Positions 1 to 5,162 of a DNA stretch of 5,162 nucleotides are shown here, piece by piece. Source of the DNA: Thiohalobacter sp. GTDB taxonomy: Bacteria > Pseudomonadota > Gammaproteobacteria > Thiohalobacterales > Thiohalobacteraceae. The translations under genes were made by a program, and so were the position numbers. The notes beneath the pieces are model-generated. The model saw only the letters and a list, made by a program, of their open reading frames with translations, was not told where the DNA came from and did no database searches. The first letter of the stretch is position 1. The number at the start of each line of letters is the position of its first letter. The DNA is taken from NCBI GenBank assembly GCA_027030825.1, contig JALVEM010000048.1:1-5162 (forward strand), read 5' to 3'.

Positions 1-1299
1 GCCCCGCAGATCCATGTCCGAGCCCACGGCCTCGATGTCACGGAACATGCGGTCGAGATTCCCGGCCACGGTGATCTCGTGTACGGGGAAGGCCACCTCT
101 CCGTTCTCGATCCAGAAGCCGGCCGCACCCCGGGAATAGTCGCCGGTCACGATGTTCACACCCTGACCCATCAGTTCCGTGACCAGCAGGCCCGTGCCCA
201 TGCGGCGCAGCAGGGCGGCCAGGTCCTCGTCACCCGGGCGTACGGTGAGGTTGTGGACACCACCCGCGTTGCCGGTGGTCTGCATACCGAGCTTGCACGC
301 CGAATAGCTGTCGAGCACATAGCCGCGCAGGATGCCGGCATCGACGATGGCGCGCTCGCGGGTCGCCACCCCTTCGCTGTCGAAGGGGGCGCTGCCCAGG
401 CCACGCGGCAGATGCGGGAATTCGTCGATGCGGACGAAATCGGGAAACACCGGCTCGTCCAGCCGGTCGAGCAGGAAGCTCGAGCGGCGGTAGAGGTTGC
501 CGCCGCGGATCGCGGCCACGAAACTCCGCATGAGGCCGGTGGCCACTTCGGCGGCAAACAGCACCGGCGCCTGTCGGGTGGCGATCCGGCGTGCGCCCAG
601 ACGATGGACCGTCCGCTCGGCGGCGATGCGGCCCACGTCCTCCGGCCCCTGGAGATCCTCGGGAGCGCGGGCCACCGTGTACCAGTAGTCGCGCTGCATC
701 TGTCCGTCCTGCTCGGCGAGCACCGAGCAGCTGAGGCTGTGGCGGGTACTGGGATAGCCGCCGAGAAAGCCGTGGGTATTGCCATAGACGCGCAGGCCCT
801 GGTGCGTGGCCAGCGTGGCCCCCTCCGAATTGTGGATCCTGGGGTCGTGCGCGCGGGCGATGTCCTCGCAGCGCCGCGCGATGTCGATGCCCTCCTCGGC
901 CGAGAGCGGCCAGGGATGGAAGAGATCGAGATCCGGAATGTCCCTGGCCATGAGCTCGGCAGGCGCCAGTCCGGCACAGTCGTCCTCGCTGGTGTAGCGG
1001 GCGATGTCGCAGGCGGCCTGCACCGTTTCCCGGATGGCCTCGTCCGAGAGGTCCGAGGTGCTGGCGGAACCCTTCCTGTGACCGAAATAGACCGAGACGC
1101 CCAGCCCCCGGTCGCGATGGAATTCCAGGGTCTCGACATCGCCCATGCGCACGGTGACGGACAGTCCCACGTCGCAGGACACGCCGGCCTCGGCAGAGGT
1201 GGCGCCGAGATCGGCGGCCACCTCGAGAATGCGGCGCACGACCCCCTCGAGCTCGCCCTGATCGGGCAGTTCCGTGGCACTGCGCGATGTCCGGTTCAT
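1..1299 (-). CDS. pmbA: PmbA/TldE, metal-site-lacking subunit of TldD/E protease (3' end cut by window edge)
   Basis: Partner subunit of the TldD/E heterodimeric protease. In E. coli this complex is needed for microcin B17 maturation and for degradation of the antitoxin CcdA, and it acts in the cytoplasm. The frame is open for 433 codons from the ATG at 1299 to the window edge with no stop. E. coli PmbA is about 450 residues, so roughly 15 to 20 C-terminal residues are missing. Family landmarks as I recall them: [10 protein letters not shown] (248-257), [13 protein letters not shown] (266-278), PFDSEGV (305-311), [10 protein letters not shown] (341-350), [15 protein letters not shown] (367-381), [16 protein letters not shown] (385-400) and EITVAGNL (408-415). 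The stretch around A250-E251 and G255 sits where TldD has its HExxxH, so both zinc histidines are absent, as expected for TldE. The start is fixed by the ATGA overlap with the tldD stop and by a GGAGG six bases upstream. Identification is secure; the C-terminus cannot be assessed. Confidence 0.97.
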   Translation of the reverse strand, partial: MNRTSRSATELPDQGELEGVVRRILEVAADLGATSAEAGVSCDVGLSVTVRMGDVETLEFHRDRGLGVSVYFGHRKGSASTSDLSDEAIRETVQAACDIARYTSEDDCAGLAPAELMARDIPDLDLFHPWPLSAEEGIDIARRCEDIARAHDPRIHNSEGATLATHQGLRVYGNTHGFLGGYPSTRHSLSCSVLAEQDGQMQRDYWYTVARAPEDLQGPEDVGRIAAERTVHRLGARRIATRQAPVLFAAEVATGLMRSFVAAIRGGNLYRRSSFLLDRLDEPVFPDFVRIDEFPHLPRGLGSAPFDSEGVATRERAIVDAGILRGYVLDSYSACKLGMQTTGNAGGVHNLTVRPGDEDLAALLRRMGTGLLVTELMGQGVNIVTGDYSRGAAGFWIENGEVAFPVHEITVAGNLDRMFRDIEAVGSDMDLRG

Positions 1300-2741
1300 G
1301 AGGTGCCTCCGACCGTGAGCTCGTCGACCTTCAGGGTCGGCTGGCCCACTCCGACCGGAACGCTCTGCCCTTCCTTGCCGCAGGTGCCGACACCGCGATC
1401 GAGCTGCAGGTCGTTGCCGACCATCGACACCCGGGTGAGCACCTCCGGGCCGTCACCGATCAGCGTCGCGCCCTTGACCGGCCGCGTGACGCGCCCGTTT
1501 TCGATCAGATAGGCCTCGCTGGCGGAGAAGACGAACTTGCCGGAGGTGATGTCCACCTGCCCGCCGCCGAAATTCACCGCATAGAGCCCGCGGTCCACGG
1601 ATGCAATGATTTCCTCGGGTGCGTGTTCCCCCGGCAGCATGTAGGTGTTGGTCATGCGCGGCATGGGCTGATGGGCATAGGATTCGCGCCTCCCGTTACC
1701 GGTGGAGGTCGTGCCCATCAGGCGGGCATTGAGCCTGTCCTGCATGTAGCCCTTGAGAATACCGTTCTCGATGAGCACCGTCCGCTGCGTGGGCGTGCCT
1801 TCGTCGTCGATATTGAGCGAGCCGCGGCGACCCGGCAGGGTGCCGTCGTCCACCACCGTGCACAGGGGCGAGGCCACCCGCTCGCCGATACGGCCGGCGA
1901 AGGCCGACGTGCCCTTGCGGTTGAAGTCGCCTTCCAGCCCATGGCCGACGGCCTCGTGCAGCAGCACGCCCGGCCAGCCCGGCCCCAGCACCACCGGCAT
2001 GACGCCGGCCGGCGCCTCCACCGCCTCCAGATTGACCAGCGCCTGGCGTACCGCCTCGCGGGCATGCCAGAGGGCCGTTTCTTCCGTGAGCAGACGGGCG
2101 TAGGTATCCCGGCCACCGCCGCCGGAACTGCCCTGCTCGCGGCGCCCCTTGTCGGAGACGATGACACTGACGTTCAGCCGCACCAGGGGACGGACATCCG
2201 CCGCCAGGGTGCCGTCGGTGCCGGCCACGAGAATCACTTCATGGACGCCGGCCAGGCTCACGATGACCTGCTCGACGCGGGGATCCTGGCGGCGCGCCTC
2301 TTCATCCAGACGCCTGAGCAGCGCGACCTTGTCGTCCGCGCCGAGGCTCTCGAGCGGGTTGACCGGGGGATAGAGGCGCTGCGCGCCCACCGGCTGCCAG
2401 GCACGCACGGCCAGCCCCTGCCCGGGCTGCCTGGCGATGGCGCGCGCGGCCGAGGCCGCCGACATCAGCGCCGGCATCAGGATTTCGTCGGAGTAGGCGA
2501 AACCCGTCTTCTCGCCGGCGATGGCGCGCACCCCCACGCCCTGCTCGATGCTGTGGTTGCCTTCCTTGACGATGCCGTCCTCCAGCATCCAGGACTCGAA
2601 ACGGGTCGACTGGAAATAGAGATCGCCACCATCGATGGCGTGCCCCATCAGGCTGTCGAGCGCCTTCTCCAGCGACTGCTCGTCGAGCCCCGCGGGAGCG
2701 AGCAGCGTGTCTCTGGCCAGTTCGATCGGGTTCTCTGACAT
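1296..2741 (-). CDS. tldD: TldD, zinc metalloprotease subunit of TldD/E
   Basis: Catalytic, zinc-carrying subunit of the cytoplasmic TldD/E protease, which threads unfolded peptides and cleaves them. In E. coli it removes the leader of microcin B17 and helps degrade CcdA. The protein is complete at 481 residues, the same length as E. coli TldD. The metal site is visible: [11 protein letters not shown] at 262-272 gives the HExxxH motif (H262, E263, H267), and [13 protein letters not shown] at 452-464 supplies the conserved cysteine C454 that completes zinc binding. Other family blocks are DGIVKEG (55-61), NIDDEGTP (310-317), [16 protein letters not shown] (321-336) and [12 protein letters not shown] (360-371). 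The ATG at 2741 gives the family N-terminus and has a weak GAGA seven bases upstream. It lies 27 bases after the nit stop, and its own stop overlaps the pmbA start. No missing residues or frameshift seen. Confidence 0.98.
   Translation of the reverse strand: MSENPIELARDTLLAPAGLDEQSLEKALDSLMGHAIDGGDLYFQSTRFESWMLEDGIVKEGNHSIEQGVGVRAIAGEKTGFAYSDEILMPALMSAASAARAIARQPGQGLAVRAWQPVGAQRLYPPVNPLESLGADDKVALLRRLDEEARRQDPRVEQVIVSLAGVHEVILVAGTDGTLAADVRPLVRLNVSVIVSDKGRREQGSSGGGGRDTYARLLTEETALWHAREAVRQALVNLEAVEAPAGVMPVVLGPGWPGVLLHEAVGHGLEGDFNRKGTSAFAGRIGERVASPLCTVVDDGTLPGRRGSLNIDDEGTPTQRTVLIENGILKGYMQDRLNARLMGTTSTGNGRRESYAHQPMPRMTNTYMLPGEHAPEEIIASVDRGLYAVNFGGGQVDITSGKFVFSASEAYLIENGRVTRPVKGATLIGDGPEVLTRVSMVGNDLQLDRGVGTCGKEGQSVPVGVGQPTLKVDELTVGGTS
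1306..1310 (-). promoter_or_regulatory. Ribosome binding site of pmbA inside the end of tldD
   Basis: A perfect GGAGG on the minus strand lies six bases before the pmbA ATG at 1299, within the last codons of tldD. Together with the ATGA stop/start overlap it fixes the pmbA start and suggests translational coupling of the two protease subunits. Confidence 0.85.
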
Positions 2742-2748
2742 GCGAAGG

Positions 2749-2752
2749 TCTC
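2749..2752 (-). promoter_or_regulatory. Weak ribosome binding site of tldD
   Basis: GAGA (in CGAGACC) lies seven bases before the tldD ATG, inside the 27-base gap after the nit stop. It is a partial Shine-Dalgarno match, clearly poorer than the GGAGG ahead of pmbA and nit. Confidence 0.45.
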
Positions 2753-2768
2753 GTGATGAAGGCCACGC

Positions 2769-3587
2769 TCAGCGGCAGTGGATGCGGCGATGCGAAATGC
2801 TCGGAAAATGCTGACGAGTGACGGCCGTGCGTTCGGGATCCAGCTCGGCGAGCACTACGCCCGTGCCCCGCTCGCGGCGACTGAGGACATTGCCCCAGGG
2901 ATCCACGATCATGCTGTCGCCATGGGTCTCGCGGCCGTTGACATGGTAGCCGCCCTGGCCGGGGGCGATGACATGGCACAGGTTCTCGATGGCCCGGGCC
3001 CGGACGATGGTCTCCCAGTGCGGCCGGCCGGTCACCGCCGTGAAGGCCGAGGGGACCACGCACAGTTCCATGCCGTCGTCGAGCATGGCGCGGAAGAGCT
3101 CCGGGAAACGGAGGTCGTAGCAGACGGCCAGCCCCATGCGGCCGAACGGGGTGTCTGTGACCACCACCCGGTCCCCGGGCTCGATGGTTTCCGATTCGTT
3201 GTAACGCTCGCCGCCCTCGGGCATTTCCACGTCGAACAGGTGGATCTTGTCGTAGCGGGCCACGCAGGCGCCTTCGGGATCGAACAGCAGGCAGGCCGCC
3301 CGGACCTTGTCCTCGGCCTCGGCGACCAGCGGGATCGTGCCTCCGACCAGCCAGATGCCATGCTGGCCGGCCTGCTGGGAAAGGAACTGCTGGATGGGTC
3401 CCTCGCCGAAGGACTCGCGGAGGGCGAGCTTGTCGGCCTCCTGCTTGCCCATGAAGGCGAAATTCTCCGGCAGACAGACGAGCTCGGCACCGGCCTTGAC
3501 CGCTTCGGCGATCAGGCGCTCGGTCTCCATCAGGTTGGCATCGAGATTGGGTCCCGAGGCCATCTGGACGGCGGCCACGATGCTCAC
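2769..3587 (-). CDS. Nit-family carbon-nitrogen hydrolase, probable NIT1/YbeM-like amidase
   Basis: Cytoplasmic amidohydrolase of the nitrilase superfamily, 272 residues from a GTG start. The Glu-Lys-Cys triad is complete: E41 in CLPENFAF, K114 in RYDKIHLFDV and C156 in VCYDLRFPELFR. Conserved acidic residues lie between Lys and Cys (E125, E131). RPHWETIVRARAIEN (188-202), DSMIVDPWGNV (224-234) and the C-terminal ISHRR (264-268) are typical of the Nit branch. Known members hydrolyse deaminated glutathione (metabolite repair) or omega-amides such as alpha-ketoglutaramate. The DLRFPELFR and HRR patterns favour the NIT1/YbeM group, but the substrate is inferred. The start is the GTG at 3587: it overlaps the preceding stop as GTGA, has GGAGG ten bases upstream, and gives the expected beginning SIVAAVQM. 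A longer reading from 3686 would add 33 low-complexity Gly/Ala/Arg residues and overlap the upstream gene. A Nit gene between yhdP and tldD is a known gammaproteobacterial arrangement. Confidence 0.93.
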   Translation of the reverse strand: MSIVAAVQMASGPNLDANLMETERLIAEAVKAGAELVCLPENFAFMGKQEADKLALRESFGEGPIQQFLSQQAGQHGIWLVGGTIPLVAEAEDKVRAACLLFDPEGACVARYDKIHLFDVEMPEGGERYNESETIEPGDRVVVTDTPFGRMGLAVCYDLRFPELFRAMLDDGMELCVVPSAFTAVTGRPHWETIVRARAIENLCHVIAPGQGGYHVNGRETHGDSMIVDPWGNVLSRRERGTGVVLAELDPERTAVTRQHFPSISHRRIHCR

Positions 3588-3919
3588 GGTGCGGCTGCCT
3601 CCAGCACCAGTTCCAGCCGGTCGTCGCGAGCCGCCCCCGGCGTCAGCCGCAGGCGCTCGGCGGAGATGCCCAGGGCGATGAGCCACTGGCGCAGGCCGTG
3701 CGCCCGGAACAGACCCGCCTCGCCTCCCGGATAGCGGATGGCGAGCCGTAGCGCCTCGTCACGATCGAGCCGGTCCACCGCCGCGCGCAGCACATCGAAG
3801 GCGGTCACGGCGTCGCCGTCGAGCGGCCGGTCCCAGGCCTCCAGCGAGAGCCAGGACCCGCTGGCTCCGGCCACGGCCGAATACCCCAGGAACGCCAGAA
3901 GAATCAGACGCTTCTTCAT
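3584..3919 (-). CDS. Small secreted protein of unknown function, OmpA-C-like remnant module
   Basis: I do not recognise a named family. From the ATG at 3919 the product is 111 residues. The N-terminus is a clear Sec signal peptide: KKR at 2-4, a hydrophobic stretch at about 5-17, and an A-G-A at 17-19 that suggests cleavage after A19. There is no lipobox cysteine, so a soluble periplasmic protein of about 92 residues is expected. Residues 41-107 read as alternating helix and strand. RAHGLRQWLIALGISAERLRL (72-92) followed by RLELVL (101-106) resembles the RAxxVxxYLxxxGIxxxRl...NRRVel pattern of OmpA/MotB C-terminal domains. The usual GHTD loop is replaced by RYPGGEAG (62-69), so the peptidoglycan-binding Asp is missing. 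Codon use matches the neighbours, supporting a real gene. In-frame starts at 3931, 3955 and 3973 (TTG) would push the signal peptide inward, so 3919 is preferred although its Shine-Dalgarno is poor. The stop overlaps the nit start by four bases (GTGA), implying co-translation. The OmpA-like link is inference. Confidence 0.8.
   Translation of the reverse strand: MKKRLILLAFLGYSAVAGASGSWLSLEAWDRPLDGDAVTAFDVLRAAVDRLDRDEALRLAIRYPGGEAGLFRAHGLRQWLIALGISAERLRLTPGAARDDRLELVLEAAAP
3598..3602 (-). promoter_or_regulatory. Ribosome binding site deciding the GTG start of nit
   Basis: GGAGG on the minus strand lies ten bases before the GTG at 3587, inside the last codons of the small exported-protein gene. 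The spacing is slightly long but supports GTG over the in-frame upstream ATG at 3686. Confidence 0.7.
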
Positions 3920-3926
3920 GCGCTCA

Positions 3927-3955
3927 AGCATAACACGATGACTGCGCCCGGTCAT
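3927..3955 (-). promoter_or_regulatory. Possible sigma70 promoter ahead of the small exported protein
   Basis: In the 50 bases between the yhdP stop and the small gene, the minus strand has ATGACC (3955-3950) and TATGCT (3932-3927) separated by exactly 17 bases. The -10 is preceded by TGT, an extended -10. Each hexamer matches four of six consensus positions. An inverted repeat ATGAC...GTCAT (3955-3951 and 3942-3938) overlaps the -35 and spacer and could be an operator. A start site seven to eight bases downstream would fall at 3920 to 3919, essentially at the ATG. The match is modest and may be chance. Confidence 0.3.
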
Positions 3956-3969
3956 GAGCCACGGACCGA

Positions 3970-5162
3970 TCAAGGCTGCTCGCCATCCGATTCGAGACGT
4001 TCGAAATTCGGCGCCTCCCAGGGACCGGTGACCCTGTACTGGACCTGTCCCATGCGGTCGAGCTTCTCGCCGAGCAGCCGGTCGGCCAGCAGCAGCGCAG
4101 CGCCCACGGCCGGCCCGCCGGCGATGGCGCCGGCGATGGGCAGCCCGCTGCGGATGTGGGGCGTGACCGTCACCACCTCGTCGTAGTCGCGAGCCGCCAG
4201 TCCTGTGCGTCCGGCGATCTCGATCCTGGCCGAAGGCGCCTCGATGACCAGATCCGTCGTATAGGCATCACCGCCGACGAAGGTGAAATGCCCCTCCAGC
4301 CGATCGAACACGAAGCCCTTCTTGAAGAGATCGCTGAAGTCCAGCGTGAGGCGGCGGGGAATGGCCTGCAGATTGAGCAGTCCCAGCAGACGGCCGGCCC
4401 CCGGGCGCAGACGCAACAGGCGGCCCTCGCGCATGCCGATGGCGAGCGTGCCCTCGATCCGGGCGAGATCGAACTCCCAGGGCGCACCCGGCCAGTTGGC
4501 ATCGAGTTCGGCCGTGGTCAGTCCGCCGTCGAGCTGTTCCCCGTAACCGGCGCGTTCGAGCAGACGCCCCATGTCCGTGTTGCGGACGCGGATCAGGAAG
4601 CGGGAGTAGGATTCGCCGTTCTCGCGGGTCCAGCTGCCGCGCGCCTCGGCATGAAGCCAGTCGTTCTCCAGCGTGGCCGATTCCACCTTCAGGCCCTTGC
4701 CCGGCAACGGCCGCGTGACGAGGTCCAGACGTCCCCAGGAAACGCCGTCGAGCGCGAACCGGTCGACATGGACCGAGAGCGGCGGGAGCGATTCCGGCCG
4801 GACATCCCCGCCGCTCCCCCCGGCGAAGTCCTCGACCGGTGGCAGATCGAGCCGATCGAGCTCCAGTCGCAACCCGGTGGTGCGTATCGGCACGCCGAAG
4901 ATCGCCTTCCCAGCGAGCCGGTCGCATACGGCTTCCAGACGCCAGAGCTGCGCATCCCGCACCACTCCCAGACGCACCTTGCGCCAAGGCAGCCCGAGCA
5001 GCTGCAGCTCGCCGATGGCCAGTTCGACGCGATCGAGCGGAGGTAACGAAATCTTCCGGCCCGGCCCCTGCTCGAGGAGTGCGCGCCAGGCATCGAGCGA
5101 GAGGCGTTCGAGGCGCCCCGCGATCGAGAGTCCGGGCGCGTCCGGAAGCTCGACGGCGGCGC
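3970..5162 (-). CDS. yhdP: YhdP, AsmA-like envelope phospholipid-transport protein (C-terminal 396 residues only)
   Basis: C-terminal part of a giant AsmA-like protein anchored in the inner membrane and spanning the periplasm. E. coli YhdP, with TamB and YdbH, is involved in moving phospholipids to the outer membrane. The frame is open from the window edge to the TGA at 3970-3972, giving 396 residues; E. coli YhdP is about 1266, so roughly two thirds lies outside. Visible family features are repeated amphipathic beta-strand stretches, then GRLLGLLNLQAIPRRL (256-271), DFSDLFKKGFVFDRLEGHF (274-292), a conserved tail including YDEVVTVTPHIRSGLP (326-341), a Gly/Ala-rich hydrophobic helix (about 342-362), and YRVTGPWEAPNFERL (375-389) near the end. 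The GTG at 4977 is internal, not a start, because the family sequence continues upstream of it (for example LSLDAWRALLEQ). It is the first gene of the visible run; the next coding start is 50 bases beyond its stop. Confidence 0.95.
   Translation of the reverse strand, partial: AAVELPDAPGLSIAGRLERLSLDAWRALLEQGPGRKISLPPLDRVELAIGELQLLGLPWRKVRLGVVRDAQLWRLEAVCDRLAGKAIFGVPIRTTGLRLELDRLDLPPVEDFAGGSGGDVRPESLPPLSVHVDRFALDGVSWGRLDLVTRPLPGKGLKVESATLENDWLHAEARGSWTRENGESYSRFLIRVRNTDMGRLLERAGYGEQLDGGLTTAELDANWPGAPWEFDLARIEGTLAIGMREGRLLRLRPGAGRLLGLLNLQAIPRRLTLDFSDLFKKGFVFDRLEGHFTFVGGDAYTTDLVIEAPSARIEIAGRTGLAARDYDEVVTVTPHIRSGLPIAGAIAGGPAVGAALLLADRLLGEKLDRMGQVQYRVTGPWEAPNFERLESDGEQP

Noticed and set aside
171..1280. 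Minus-strand frame of 369 codons overlapping pmbA
   Set aside because: Different frame from the PmbA translation, Arg/Pro/Ser-rich, no domain; a GC-driven shadow.
79..1512. Long plus-strand reading frame of 477 codons opposite pmbA and the end of tldD
   Set aside because: Antisense shadow of two strongly conserved genes in GC-rich DNA; its translation has no recognisable domain and crosses the tldD/pmbA junction.
1623..2738. Long plus-strand reading frame opposite tldD
   Set aside because: Shadow frame; rich in His, Arg and Gly with no family resemblance, while the minus strand encodes complete TldD.
2769..3686. Longer nit reading starting at 3686
   Set aside because: It adds 33 Gly/Ala/Arg-rich residues overlapping the small upstream gene; the GTG at 3587 has a GGAGG and gives the normal family N-terminus.
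2778..3734. Long plus-strand reading frame opposite nit
   Set aside because: Shadow frame; the minus strand carries the full catalytic triad of a Nit enzyme.
3938..3955. ATGAC...GTCAT inverted repeat as a transcription terminator after yhdP
   Set aside because: Only a 5-bp stem with an 8-base loop and no T-run follows, so it is too weak for a terminator; kept only as a possible operator.
3584..3973. Longer small-protein reading from the TTG at 3973, overlapping the yhdP stop as TTGA
   Set aside because: It would place 18 extra residues ahead of a clean signal peptide. The overlap is tempting, but the ATG at 3919 fits secretion better.
4117..4139. Near-perfect tandem 12-base repeat GCCGGCGATGGC
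   Set aside because: It lies inside yhdP and encodes the Ala-Ile-Ala-Gly part of the conserved C-terminal helix; explained by protein sequence.
4156..5046. Plus-strand reading frame of 296 codons opposite yhdP
   Set aside because: Shadow frame; the minus strand matches the conserved YhdP C-terminus.

Overview
The window is 5162 bases of high-GC DNA (mostly G or C at third codon positions). Every gene I can support lies on the minus strand, read from high to low coordinates. The layout is the C-terminal part of an AsmA-like giant envelope protein (YhdP), a small exported protein of unknown function, a Nit/nitrilase-superfamily amidohydrolase, TldD, and then most of PmbA (TldE). The order yhdP-nit-tldD-(...)-pmbA is familiar from gammaproteobacteria such as Pseudomonas. 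The protein sequences look gammaproteobacterial, but I cannot name a genus; a high-GC member outside the Enterobacteria is the best guess.

Region by region on the minus strand: yhdP enters from the right edge and stops at 3970. Fifty non-coding bases follow; they hold a possible sigma70 promoter and a short inverted repeat. A 111-residue secreted protein (3919 to 3584) comes next, and its stop overlaps the GTG start of nit (3587 to 2769) in a GTGA junction. A 27-base gap leads to tldD (2741 to 1296), whose TGA overlaps the ATG of pmbA in an ATGA junction with a perfect GGAGG ahead of it. pmbA runs off the left edge, lacking only an estimated 15 to 20 C-terminal residues. The spacing and overlaps point to one transcription unit. 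I see no terminator, RNA gene, mobile element or CRISPR array, and no stretch over 300 bases without a gene.

Functionally, YhdP belongs to the inner-to-outer-membrane phospholipid transport proteins. TldD and PmbA form the two-subunit TldD/E zinc protease, in which only TldD carries the metal site. The Nit protein has a complete Glu-Lys-Cys triad and resembles the deaminated-glutathione amidase (NIT1/YbeM) group. The small exported protein is the least explained part of the window: its C-terminal half resembles a shortened OmpA C-terminal-like module without the usual peptidoglycan-binding Asp. Most of the window is well-known housekeeping content, and I found no convincing new multi-gene system.
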